Positions 50,609-58,838 of a DNA stretch of 64,000 bases are shown piece by piece (positions within the stretch are counted from its first letter, which is position 1; every line of letters starts with the position of its first letter). The DNA is from Pilimelia anulata (GTDB lineage Bacteria > Actinomycetota > Actinomycetes > Mycobacteriales > Micromonosporaceae), in the NCBI RefSeq assembly GCF_014647895.1, contig NZ_BMQB01000004.1, forward strand, positions 310,001 through 374,000, read 5' to 3'. Made by a program: the position numbers and the translations under genes. The notes below the pieces were generated by a model that saw only the letters and a list, made by a program, of their open reading frames with translations, was not told the origin of the DNA and made no database searches.

Positions 50609-53152
50609 ATGGCAGTCGGCAACCGGTCGATCCGATCGAAGATCACCGCACTGGTGCTGACCCCGCTCGTCGCGGTGATGATGCTCTGGGGCTTCGCGCT
50701 CACCCTCACCGCCGGGCCCGCCATCAACCTGCTGCATTTCCGGACCGTCGCCCGGACCGTCGCCCAGCCCGCCGAGGTGCTCGTCACCGAGTTGCAGCGC
50801 GAGCGCCAGGTCTCGCTGATCTTCCTCGCCGGCCAGCGCCCGCTCGCCGCGCTGGACCGGCAGCGGCGGCAGACCGACGAGGCGGTCGCCGCGTTCCGCC
50901 GGCTGTCCGCCCTGCCCGGCGCCCGGGACGCGATGAACCCGCAGGCCCGGCACCGGGCCGACGAGCTGTTCCGGTCCGTCGCCGGGCTGCCGGCCAGCCG
51001 GACCCGGATCGACCGGCGGGAGACCGACCGGGTCGGGGCGCTGCGCGGGTACACCGCCGTCATCGACACCGCGTTCCGGCTGATGCCCGCGCTCACCGAC
51101 GTCAGCGACGACGAGCTGGCCCGGCAGATGCGCACCCTCACCGACCTCGCCCGGGCCCGCGAGCTGCTCGCCCAGGAGGACGCGCTGGTCTCCGGGGCGC
51201 TGGTCGCCGGCCGGTTCGTCGACGGCGAGGCGAGCACCGTGAGCCAGCTCGTCGGGCTGCGCCGGCTGCTGTACACCGACGCGGTCGCGGCGCTGCCGGA
51301 GACCGGGCGGGCCGCGTACCGGACGCTCCAGGCGCTGCCCCAGTTCGAGGCGCTGCTGACGATGGAGGACCTGCTGGTCGACCGCGGCCGGACCGGCGAC
51401 GCGCCGCCGGTCGACGGCCGGCAGTGGGCGGCCAACTACCGGGCGGTCGCCGACGCCGCCCGCGACTTCGAGGTCGGCCGGGCCCGCGCCGTCGCCGCCG
51501 CGGCCGAGCCGGTCGCCACCGACATCGTGCTGCGGCTCGCCATCGCCGGGCTGCTCGGGCTGCTCGCCGTCGTCGCCACCCTGCTGATCTCGGTCCGGAT
51601 CGGCCGGTCGCTGGTCAACCGGCTCGGCCGGCTCCGGCACGCCGCCCTCGAACTGGCCGAGGAGCGGCTGCCCGATGTCGTCGCCCGGCTGCGCCGCGGC
51701 GAGGCCGTCGACGTCGACGCGGAGAGCCCGCCGCTGGGCGACGGCGCCGACGAGATCGGCGAGCTGGGGCACGCGTTCGGCGAGGTGCAGCGCACGGCCG
51801 TCCGGGCCGCGGTGGACGAGGCGGCGTACCGCAAGGGCACCGCGGACGTGTTCCTCAACATCGCCCGGCGCAGCCAGACCCTGCTGTACCGGCAGCTCGC
51901 CCTGCTGGACCGGATGGAGCGGGAGACCACCGAGCCCGCCGCGCTGGCCGACCTGTTCCGGGTCGACCACCTGGCCACCCGGCTCCGCCGGCACGCCGAG
52001 GACCTGGTGATCCTCGCCGGGGCGCCGCCCGGCCGCGGTTGGCGGGACCCGGTGCCGCTGGTCGACGTGCTGCGCGGCGCGGTCTCCGAGGTGGAGGACT
52101 ACGCCCGGGTGGACGTCCGCGCGGTACCGCCGGCGGCCGTCGTCGGGCGGGCCGTCTCCGACGTCATCCACCTGCTCGCCGAGCTGGTCGAGAACGCCAC
52201 CGTCTTCTCCCCGCCGCAGAGCCGGGTGCTGATCAGCGCGCAGGCGGTACCGGCCGGGATCGCCGTCGAGATCGAGGACCGGGGGCTCGGCATGCCCGCC
52301 GAGGCGCTCGCCGAGTGGAACCGGCAGCTCGCCGCGCCGCCCGCGTTCGACCCGGCGGCCAGCGCCCGGCTCGGCCTGTACGTGGTCGCCCGGCTGGCCG
52401 TGCGGCACGCGATCCCGGCGCAGTTGCGGCCCTCGCCGTACGGCGGGGTGACCGCGGTGGTGCTGCTGCCCGCGGCGCTGGTGGTGACCGACGAGGCCGG
52501 GCTGGCCGCGGCGCACCGGTCGGCCGGCCGCCGGCCGGGCCGGCTGCGCGCGGTGCCGCCGGCCGCCGAGCCGGCGCCGGCCGGGCGCCCGGCCGGCGCG
52601 CGCCGCCGGTCGGACCGCGACCTGCCGGCGGTGGCCGACGGGCGGGCCGCGACGGCCTGGGCGCCGCCGCCCGGCGCGGCCCGGCCGCGGACGGTCGCGC
52701 ACGTCGGCGCGGGCGCGGTCGGGCCGCCGGTGACGCCCGGCGCCGACCGGGCCCGGTCGATCCCGGCGCCGCGCCCGCCGACCGACCCGCCGCCGGTACC
52801 CCGGGTGACCGCCGCGGGCGGGGACCCGCCGTCCGGATCGGACGACGGGGGCGACCCGGGGCTGTCGCTCGACGGGCTGCCGCGGCGGATCCGGCAGGCC
52901 AGCCTCGCGCCGCAGCTCCGCGGCGCCGGCGCCGACCCCGCCCCGGCCGCCCCGGCCGCGCCCGCCGCCCCACCGGCGGACGGGCGGCCGCCGGCGGAGA
53001 TTCGGCGGATGATGAGCGAACTACAGGCGCAGACGCGGCGGGGGCGGGCCGAAGGGTCGACCGGGGCGGCGCGCGCGGCTACGGTGGCGGCGCGGCCCGA
53101 CGACACGCACGACGGTCCGCCGTCGGCGTCCGGAGTGGAGGGGAGCGGGTAG
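50609..53152 (+). CDS. cvnA: Conservon histidine kinase-like sensor (CvnA) with nitrate/nitrite-sensing domain
   Basis: In this 847-residue protein TM1 (about residues 13-35) and TM2 (about 305-330) flank an outside helical NIT-type sensor domain (QRERQVSLIFLAGQRP). A HAMP-like linker follows, then a HATPase_c domain with ELVENATVFSPP (N box) and DRGLGMPAEAL (G box). The last 200 or so residues are Pro/Ala/Arg-rich. The phospho-acceptor His region is poorly defined (IARRSQTLLYRQLALLDRME), as usual for CvnA. The ATG at 50609 follows GAGGAG; TATGAT at 50507-50512 could be the -10. The next three genes complete a conservon. Confidence 0.92.
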   Translation: MAVGNRSIRSKITALVLTPLVAVMMLWGFALTLTAGPAINLLHFRTVARTVAQPAEVLVTELQRERQVSLIFLAGQRPLAALDRQRRQTDEAVAAFRRLSALPGARDAMNPQARHRADELFRSVAGLPASRTRIDRRETDRVGALRGYTAVIDTAFRLMPALTDVSDDELARQMRTLTDLARARELLAQEDALVSGALVAGRFVDGEASTVSQLVGLRRLLYTDAVAALPETGRAAYRTLQALPQFEALLTMEDLLVDRGRTGDAPPVDGRQWAANYRAVADAARDFEVGRARAVAAAAEPVATDIVLRLAIAGLLGLLAVVATLLISVRIGRSLVNRLGRLRHAALELAEERLPDVVARLRRGEAVDVDAESPPLGDGADEIGELGHAFGEVQRTAVRAAVDEAAYRKGTADVFLNIARRSQTLLYRQLALLDRMERETTEPAALADLFRVDHLATRLRRHAEDLVILAGAPPGRGWRDPVPLVDVLRGAVSEVEDYARVDVRAVPPAAVVGRAVSDVIHLLAELVENATVFSPPQSRVLISAQAVPAGIAVEIEDRGLGMPAEALAEWNRQLAAPPAFDPAASARLGLYVVARLAVRHAIPAQLRPSPYGGVTAVVLLPAALVVTDEAGLAAAHRSAGRRPGRLRAVPPAAEPAPAGRPAGARRRSDRDLPAVADGRAATAWAPPPGAARPRTVAHVGAGAVGPPVTPGADRARSIPAPRPPTDPPPVPRVTAAGGDPPSGSDDGGDPGLSLDGLPRRIRQASLAPQLRGAGADPAPAAPAAPAAPPADGRPPAEIRRMMSELQAQTRRGRAEGSTGAARAATVAARPDDTHDGPPSASGVEGSG

Positions 53153-53571
53153 TGGGGTTGCCGGGCAAGGAGTTGGACTGGCTCCTCGACGACCTGCTGG
53201 CCAGGGTGCCGGGCTGCGAGCACGCGGTCGTCCTCTCGGCCGACGGGCTGCTGATCGGCGCGTCCGCCGGGCTCAGCCGGGACAGCGGCGAGCACCTCGC
53301 CGCGATGGCGTCCGGCTTCGCCAGCCTGGCCCGCAGTGCCAGCCGGCACTTCGGCGCCGGGCAGGTGCGGCAGACGCTGATCGAGATGGACGACGCGTTC
53401 TTCTTCGTCACCGCCGCCGGCCCGGGCGCGTGCCTGGCCGTGCTGACCAAGGCGGACGCCGACATCGGGCTGGTGGCGTACGAGATGGCGATGCTGGTGG
53501 CCCGGGTCGGCCCGGACCTGTCGGCGACGGCCCGACCCGCCCCGGCGGCGGAGGCCGGCGATGGGCGTTAA
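53152..53571 (+). CDS. cvnB: Roadblock/LC7 domain protein (CvnB)
   Basis: This 139-residue protein has LDWLLDDLLARVPGCEHAVVLSADGLLIGAS and FFFVTAAGPGACLAVL, the roadblock/LC7 fold that binds or controls small GTPases. The GTG start shares one base with the cvnA stop (TAGTG), and GGAGGGGAG lies upstream. It ends inside the next gene, so translation is coupled along the operon. It likely acts as a GTPase-activating or scaffold protein for CvnD at the membrane. Confidence 0.93.
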   Translation: MGLPGKELDWLLDDLLARVPGCEHAVVLSADGLLIGASAGLSRDSGEHLAAMASGFASLARSASRHFGAGQVRQTLIEMDDAFFFVTAAGPGACLAVLTKADADIGLVAYEMAMLVARVGPDLSATARPAPAAEAGDGR

Positions 53572-53938
53572 CGAGCGCCCCTCGGCCTGGTGGGACCGCG
53601 ACGCGGGACCGGTGGTCCGCCCGTACGCGATGACCGGCGGCCGGGTCCCGGCGGCCCGGCGGTTCGACGTGGTGGCGCTGGTGCGGGCGGTGCCGATGGG
53701 CGGCGCCCTGCCGACGGACCTCCAGCCGGAGCACCGGGACATCCTCGCCGCCGCCCGTACGCCGATCACGGTGGCCGACCTGGCCGCCGAACTGGACCTG
53801 GCGCTCGGCGTCGTCCAGGTCCTCCTCAACGACCTGGCCGGCCAGGAGTTGATCTGCCTGCACGAGCCGGGGCGCGCCGCGGCGCTGCCGGACGAGAACG
53901 TACTCAAGGCGGTGGTCAATGGATTACGCGCACTCTGA
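53561..53938 (+). CDS. cvnC: DUF742 protein (CvnC)
   Basis: This 125-residue winged-helix-like protein of the DUF742 family has VVRPYAMTGGRVPAARRFDVVALV near its start, LQPEHRDIL, and a helix-turn-helix-like PITVADLAAELDLALGVVQVLLNDL. Its start overlaps cvnB by 11 bases and its end overlaps cvnD by 20 bases. It is expected to bridge CvnA and the B/D pair; the molecular activity is unknown. Confidence 0.93.
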   Translation: MGVNERPSAWWDRDAGPVVRPYAMTGGRVPAARRFDVVALVRAVPMGGALPTDLQPEHRDILAAARTPITVADLAAELDLALGVVQVLLNDLAGQELICLHEPGRAAALPDENVLKAVVNGLRAL

Positions 53939-54524
53939 CCGCGCCGTGCCGCTGGCGCTCAAGATCCTCATCGCCGGCGGCTTCGGTGTCGGGAAGACCA
54001 CGCTGGTCAGCGCGGTGAGCGAGATCCGGCCGCTGCACACCGAGGAGGTGCTCACCTCGGCCGGGGTCGACACCGACGACGTCTCCGGCGTCGAGCAGAA
54101 GACCACGACGACGGTGGCGATGGACTTCGGCCGGATCTCGGTCGGCTCGGACATCGTGCTGTACCTGTTCGGCACCCCCGGCCAGGACAGGTTCTGGTTC
54201 CTCTGGGACGAACTGGCCCACGGCGCGCTCGGCGCGGTGGTGCTGGCCGACACCCGCCGGCTGGCCGACTGCTTCCCGTCGGTGGACTACTTCGAGCGCC
54301 GGGGCACCCCGTTCCTGGTCGCGGTCAACTGCTTCGACGGCGAGCAGCGGTTCGCCACCCAGGCGGTGCGCAACGCGCTCGACCTCGACCCGGACGTCCC
54401 GGTGGTGCTCTGCGACGCCCGCGACCGGCGGTCGAGCAAGGACGTCCTGATCACCCTCGTCGAGCACGTGATGGACCAGGTGGCGCGCCACCCCGCGCCG
54501 GCGGACGCCGCGGGTCCTCGCTAG
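53919..54524 (+). CDS. cvnD: Conservon GTPase (CvnD)
   Basis: This 201-residue MglA/Ras-like GTPase has a P-loop (GGFGVGKTT), switch I region (TTTTVAMDFG), G3 (GTPGQDRF) and G4-like NCFD in place of NKxD, as is usual in this family. It is the effector of the conservon, predicted to cycle between GTP and GDP under control of CvnB. Streptomyces conservons influence development and secondary metabolism. The gene overlaps cvnC and is followed by an MFS gene after 28 bases, so the transporter may be part of the same transcript. Confidence 0.94.
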   Translation: MDYAHSDRAVPLALKILIAGGFGVGKTTLVSAVSEIRPLHTEEVLTSAGVDTDDVSGVEQKTTTTVAMDFGRISVGSDIVLYLFGTPGQDRFWFLWDELAHGALGAVVLADTRRLADCFPSVDYFERRGTPFLVAVNCFDGEQRFATQAVRNALDLDPDVPVVLCDARDRRSSKDVLITLVEHVMDQVARHPAPADAAGPR

Positions 54525-54552
54525 TCGGGCCCGGATCCGTCAGGATCCGGGG

Positions 54553-55965
54553 GTGACTTCCGCGGTGCGCCGGGCGTACAGCGCCGGCGTCCTCGTCGTG
54601 CTGGCGGCGCTGGACAACGTCGTGATCGGCCTCGTGCCGCCGCTGTACTCGCCGATCGCCGGGGCGCTGGGCGTGCCCGAGGCGGCGATCGGGGTGACGA
54701 CGGCGGCGACGTACCTGGTCACGGCCGGCTCGGCGGTCGGCTGGGCGTACCTGGGGGACCGGTGGCGGCGCCGCCCGCTGCTGGTCGTCGGCACGCTCGG
54801 CTGGACGGCCGGCGCGCTCGGCACCGCCGCCGCGGGCGGCCTGCCCGGCTTCGTCGCCGCGCAGTTGCTCACCGCGCTGGGCCTCGGGGCGATCAGCGTG
54901 GTCGGCTTCAGCGCGGTCAGCGACCTGGTCGGCCCGCGCCGGCGCGGGCTGCTGCTGGCGCTGTGGGGGCTGTCGCAGGGCCTGGGCCTGCTGGTCGGCA
55001 CGGTACTCAGCGGGGTGCTGGGGGCGCGCGACTGGACGGCGCCGTTCCTGCTGCTGGCGGCCGTGGGCGCGGTCGCCGCCGCGGCGTACCTGGGCACCGC
55101 CGACGTGCCCCGCGGCGGCGCCGAGCCGGCCCTGGCGCCGCTGTTCGCCGCCGGTGCGGGGTACGAGTACCGGATCCGCCCCGGCGACCTGCGGGTGATC
55201 ACCGCCCGCCGGACGAACCGCTGGCTGATCCTGCAGGGCCTGACCGCCCAGGCGGCGTTCGGGTCGCTCGTCTGGCTGCCCCGGCTGTTCCAGGCCCGGG
55301 CGGAGGAGCAGGGGCTGGACCGGCCGACCGCGATCGTCGTCGGCAGCGTGCTGGCGGCGCTGTTCCAGCTCGGCGGGGCGCTGTCGCTGGTCGGCGGGCT
55401 GGTCGGGGACCGGGTGCAGGGCCGCCGGCCGGGCGGGCGGGCGCTGGTGGCGGGGGTCGGGGTGCTCGCCGCGGTGCCGCTGTACGTGATCCTGTTCCTG
55501 CTGCCGGTGCGGATCCCGGCGCCGTCGGGGGACGGCGCGGGGGCGGTCCTGCGGGCGGTGGTCGGCGGGGCGCTGACCTCGCCGGGGGTGGCGGCGGCGC
55601 TGCTGCTGGCGCTGGTCGCGGCGGGGCTGACGGCGGCGAACGCGCCGAACTGGTTCGCGCTGATCGCGGACGTGAACCCGCCCGAGCACCGGGGGACGGT
55701 GTACTCGCTGGGGAACCTCGTCAACGGGGTCGGGCGGGCCGGCGGGACGGCGCTGGCGGCGGTGGTGTTCCGGGCCGTGGCGGGGGCGTTCCCGCCGCCG
55801 CTGTCGTACGCGGTCGGGCTGGCGCTGTGCCAGTTGATGTTCCTGCCGACGGGGTGGATGTTCCTGCGGGCGGCGCGGACGGCGCCGGGGGACGCGGCGG
55901 CGGTGGCGGGGTTGCTGGCGGAGCGGGGGCACGCGGCCGGCCCGGCCAACAGGCCGGCCACGTGA
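54553..55965 (+). CDS. MFS transporter
   Basis: This 470-residue protein has 12 predicted membrane helices. The loop after helix 2 reads GDRWRRRPLL, the conserved MFS loop motif. A long loop between helices 6 and 7 contains GYEYRIRPGDLRVITARRTNRW, and a second G-D-R motif is in LVGDRVQGRRPGGRAL. The substrate is unknown. The start is the GTG at 54553, 28 bases after cvnD. It converges with the MHYT gene across a very strong hairpin. Confidence 0.87.
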   Translation: MTSAVRRAYSAGVLVVLAALDNVVIGLVPPLYSPIAGALGVPEAAIGVTTAATYLVTAGSAVGWAYLGDRWRRRPLLVVGTLGWTAGALGTAAAGGLPGFVAAQLLTALGLGAISVVGFSAVSDLVGPRRRGLLLALWGLSQGLGLLVGTVLSGVLGARDWTAPFLLLAAVGAVAAAAYLGTADVPRGGAEPALAPLFAAGAGYEYRIRPGDLRVITARRTNRWLILQGLTAQAAFGSLVWLPRLFQARAEEQGLDRPTAIVVGSVLAALFQLGGALSLVGGLVGDRVQGRRPGGRALVAGVGVLAAVPLYVILFLLPVRIPAPSGDGAGAVLRAVVGGALTSPGVAAALLLALVAAGLTAANAPNWFALIADVNPPEHRGTVYSLGNLVNGVGRAGGTALAAVVFRAVAGAFPPPLSYAVGLALCQLMFLPTGWMFLRAARTAPGDAAAVAGLLAERGHAAGPANRPAT

Positions 55966-56214
55966 GTTCTGGTTTCTTGCCGGGGGTCCGCCGGGGCGCG
56001 GGGGCGTTCGCTGCGGGGCGCGGGGGCGTTGGCTACGGGCGGGACGGGGCGGCGGGTGCCCCGGCAGGGGCGGTCAGGCTTGATCCCCTGCCGGGGCACC
56101 CGCCGCCCCGTCCCTCGCGTGCTGCCCTGACTTGCGGTCTTGCGGCTTGCGTATTTGCGGTTCTTGCGGTGGTCGTGCGCCGGGATGGTGCTTCTCTGAC
56201 CGCTGTTGCTTTCT
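55966..56214. other. Convergent intergenic region with direct repeats
   Basis: Besides the hairpin at 56041-56114, this gap holds two imperfect 21-base direct repeats around 55992-56036 (CGGGGCGCGGGGGCGTT in both). After the hairpin, 56125-56175 holds five copies of TTGCGG or close variants at irregular spacing. No gene is evident. Confidence 0.6.
56041..56114. terminator. Perfect 30-bp stem hairpin, two-way terminator
   Basis: Bases 56041-56070 are the exact reverse complement of 56085-56114, with a 14-base loop. It lies between the convergent MFS and MHYT genes and would stop transcription from both sides. The stem is almost entirely G and C and has no U-tract. Confidence 0.85.
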
Positions 56215-57057
56215 TCAAGAGACGCGGCTGTGTTCTGCGGTGGGGGCGGCCATGGCGGCGGCCAGGGAGACCTGGCGGAGGCTCCAGGCCGTGTCGGCGC
56301 CGGTACCGGGCTCGCGGCCCACCTCGAACTCCTCCTCGGTCATGGCCTGCAGGGCCGAGAAGGCCATGCCGATCAGGGCGGCCGCGGCCAGCAGGGTGAT
56401 CGGGACCAGCAGCGAGAACGGGTTGATGCCGTCGACCGGGGCCGGGTCGCGGGAGAGCTGGACGTGCACCGCGGCCATGCCGGTGTAGTGCATGCCGCAC
56501 ACGGCGATCGCCATGACGGTCGCGGCGGCGAGGATCGGCCCCCAGCCCCTGACGACCGTGGTGAACCACAGGGCCGCGGTGGCGGCGACGACGGCGATCA
56601 GGCCGGAGACGGCGACCAGGCCGAAGTCGAACTCCATCACGCCGGCCAGCCGGACGCCGGCCATGCCGGTGTAGTGCATACCGAGGACGCCGAGGCCGGT
56701 GAACAGGCCGCCGCTGAGGATGCGCGGCAGCGAGGTGTGCTTCCAGCCGACCAGGAACAGGCCCACGCCGACCGGCACGACGCCCAGCACCATGCTGAGC
56801 AGGGTCAGCCAGGGGTCGAACCGGACCGGGCTGGCCGGCACCTCGAAGCCGAGCATGGCCATGAAGTGCATGAGCCAGATGCCGGTGCCGCCGATCGCGG
56901 TGGCGGCGATGAGCAGCCAGCGGGTGCGCCGGCCGCGGGTGCGCGAGTCCCGCGCCCTGGCCGTGCAGACGAGGCCGAGGAGCGACCCGAGGAACGCCAT
57001 GAGGAAGGCGACGACGGGCGTGAACCAACCGTAAGTGAAGTGGTGAATCTCGGCCAT
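56215..57057 (-). CDS. MHYT-domain membrane sensor
   Basis: This 280-residue protein has seven membrane helices and three repeats of the MHYT signature: MHFMAMLGF, MHYTGMAGV and MHYTGMAAV. The His/Met residues near the outer face are proposed to bind copper and sense oxygen, CO or NO. No cytosolic GGDEF, EAL or HTH output domain is attached; the C-terminus is only about 35 residues. The ATG at 57057 follows GAGGTG, which decides against the longer reading from 57159. It is divergent from the SigF-like sigma gene. Confidence 0.9.
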   Translation of the reverse strand: MAEIHHFTYGWFTPVVAFLMAFLGSLLGLVCTARARDSRTRGRRTRWLLIAATAIGGTGIWLMHFMAMLGFEVPASPVRFDPWLTLLSMVLGVVPVGVGLFLVGWKHTSLPRILSGGLFTGLGVLGMHYTGMAGVRLAGVMEFDFGLVAVSGLIAVVAATAALWFTTVVRGWGPILAAATVMAIAVCGMHYTGMAAVHVQLSRDPAPVDGINPFSLLVPITLLAAAALIGMAFSALQAMTEEEFEVGREPGTGADTAWSLRQVSLAAAMAAPTAEHSRVS

Positions 57058-57412
57058 GGTGGACACCTCAGTGAAGGGTAGAGGTCGGGGGTCCGGGCAC
57101 ACGTCAGTGCGATGTGGACGCTGCGAATTCAGCCATAGGGGCGGGTGCGATCGTCGCACATAAAGTGCGGCTCACGGCAAATGTGGGCCAAGTCATTGAT
57201 GTCCGTGATGCATGGTCGCCGGACGGGGGAGGCCGTTTGTCCAGGTCACCCCGGTCATTCGGACAGGAACAACGAAACGGCGATCGCGGTATCGTACTTT
57301 CGGGTGGAAGTTATTCAGCTCTTTGGCTACCGTGGGGAGGCCACCACGTCGACGCACCCCGGCACGGCCGGGAGGGGGTGCGCGGCGGCGGCAGCCCGGG
57401 GAGGACCCGCTG
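57058..57412. other. Divergent intergenic region before the SigF-like gene
   Basis: This 355-base gap is AT-richer at 57110-57320. I see no confident SigF/SigB-type (GTTT...GGGTAT) promoter; GTTTG at about 57236 followed 13 bases later by GGTCAT is a poor match. No small gene or strong hairpin is evident. Confidence 0.35.
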
Positions 57413-58210
57413 ATGGCCATGCCCGACAGCAGCACACGGGACCGGCGCGCCGCCATCGACGAGGGCCAGCGGCACGCGGCGCGGCGGCTCGACCTGCTGG
57501 CCTCGCTGCCCGAGCGGCACCCGTCCCGGGCGTCCGTCCGGGCCGAGGTGATCGAGGCGTGGCTCCCGCTGGCCCAGCACCTCGCCGGCCGCTTCGCCGG
57601 CCGCGGCGAGCCGGTCGACGACCTCGTCCAGACCGCCACGATCGGTCTGATCAAGGCCGTGGACCGGTTCGACCCGGATCGGGGCGTGGACTTCGCCGGG
57701 TACGCGATACCGACCATCGTCGGCGAGATCAAGCGGTACTTCCGCGACCGCACCTGGGACGTCCGGGTACCGCGCCGGCTGCAGGAGCTGCGGCTGGCGA
57801 TCTCCGAGGCCACCGCCACGCTCCAGCAGGACCTCGGCCGTTCGCCCACCGTCGCCGACCTGGCCGGGCGGATCGGGGTCAGCGAGGAGGAGGTGCTGGA
57901 GGGCCTGGAGGGGGCGCGGGCGTACAACGCGGTCTCGCTGTCCACGCCGGCCAGCGACGGCGACCGGGCCACCGAGCTGGGCGAGATGATCGGCGCCGAG
58001 GACGACGGCTTCGAGGTGACCGAGCTGCGGGTGGCGCTCGGCCCCGCACTGGCCACACTGGACCGGCGCGAGCAGCGCATCCTGGTGCTCCGGTTCTACG
58101 GCAACCTCACCCAGTCGCAGATCGCCGCCCGGATCGGCGTTTCCCAGATGCACATCTCCCGGCTGCTGGCCCGGGCGCTGGTGCGGCTGCGCGGTCAACT
58201 GGCCGAGTGA
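57413..58210 (+). CDS. SigB/SigF-family sigma-70 factor
   Basis: This 265-residue alternative sigma factor of the stress/development SigF type has region 2 with PLAQHLAGRFAGRGEPVDDLVQTA and DRGVDFAGYAIPTIVGEIKRYFRD. Region 3 starts PRRLQELRL, and region 4 has REQRILVLRFYGNLTQSQIAARIG and VSQMHISRLLARAL. Region 1.1 is absent. The ATG at 57413 has GGGGAGGA upstream. Unlike most relatives it has no anti-sigma/anti-anti-sigma genes next to it. A GPGG small membrane protein gene follows after 53 bases. Confidence 0.93.
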   Translation: MAMPDSSTRDRRAAIDEGQRHAARRLDLLASLPERHPSRASVRAEVIEAWLPLAQHLAGRFAGRGEPVDDLVQTATIGLIKAVDRFDPDRGVDFAGYAIPTIVGEIKRYFRDRTWDVRVPRRLQELRLAISEATATLQQDLGRSPTVADLAGRIGVSEEEVLEGLEGARAYNAVSLSTPASDGDRATELGEMIGAEDDGFEVTELRVALGPALATLDRREQRILVLRFYGNLTQSQIAARIGVSQMHISRLLARALVRLRGQLAE

Positions 58211-58263
58211 CCCGCGTCTCGATCGACGTTTACCGATCCGCGCGCGCGGGCAAAGACGGGCGC

Positions 58264-58407
58264 ATGGACGTACTACTTTGGTTGCTCGCGGTGGTTCTGG
58301 TCGTCTCCGGCGTGGTGGCGCTCCTGCGCAGTCAGCTCCTCTGGGGCATCGTGCTGATCATTCTCGGACTGCTCGTGGGTCCGGGTGGGGTGAGTCTGTT
58401 CACCTGA
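58264..58407 (+). CDS. GPGG-motif small membrane protein
   Basis: This 47-residue protein has two hydrophobic segments (LLWLLAVVLVVSGVVALL and LLWGIVLIILGLLV) and ends GPGGVSLFT, the signature of the actinobacterial GPGG-motif small membrane proteins. Their function is unknown. The ATG at 58264 has only a weak ribosome binding site (GACGGG). It is followed by a hairpin. Confidence 0.85.
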   Translation: MDVLLWLLAVVLVVSGVVALLRSQLLWGIVLIILGLLVGPGGVSLFT

Positions 58408-58425
58408 TGGTGGGCGGGCCGGCGC

Positions 58426-58461
58426 GAGCCGGCGGCGTGCCTGCGGGCCCGCCGCCGGCTC
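58426..58461 (+). terminator. Hairpin after the GPGG gene
   Basis: GAGCCGGCGGC (58426-58436) pairs perfectly with GCCGCCGGCTC (58451-58461) across a 14-base loop, 18 bases after the GPGG stop. It is GC-only and lacks a U-tract, and it probably ends the sigF-GPGG transcript. The following 58462-58600 region holds nothing else recognisable. Confidence 0.6.
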
Positions 58462-58618
58462 TCGTCGTTCGTGCGCCCGGACCGCCCGCGGCCCGGCGCC
58501 GGCGGCGTTTCCCGGGCGGCACCGACCGGGTAGGACACCACAAGGGGTGAACCGTGCGGCCGGCGGCCCCGTACACCCGGACGTGACATGCGTCGCATTG
58601 CCACGTTCGCAGGAGGTG

Positions 58619-58646
58619 TTGTGCCGATCACCGACACAGCTATAAA
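58619..58646 (+). promoter_or_regulatory. Sigma-70-type promoter of the SigB/HrdB-like gene
   Basis: TTGTGC (58619-58624) and TATAAA (58641-58646) are spaced by 16 bases, the best housekeeping-like promoter in the window. Just downstream GGGCAAA (58649-58655) and TTTGCCC (58675-58681) form a seven-base dyad across the expected start site. This leaves a leader of about 185 bases before the sigma gene. Confidence 0.55.
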
Positions 58647-58838
58647 CCGGGCAAAAGAGTGTTCTGTGGGGCGGTTTGCCCCAGTGCGACCGGCAGTCCC
58701 GGGCAGTGGACACCCGACTCTCAGCCGCCGCACAGCCACCCATGGCACGGTCGAGATCAGGCAGGCGGAATCACGGAGCGGGGTCACCCGTTGATAAGGC
58801 CGAGGGCGCTGACGGCGTGGCGACCGGGGGAGGACCAG

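Noticed and set aside
58228..58253. SigF-like promoter GTTT-N16-GGGCAA before the GPGG gene
   Set aside because: The -10 half is a poor match and would leave only a few bases before the ATG, with no room for a ribosome binding site.
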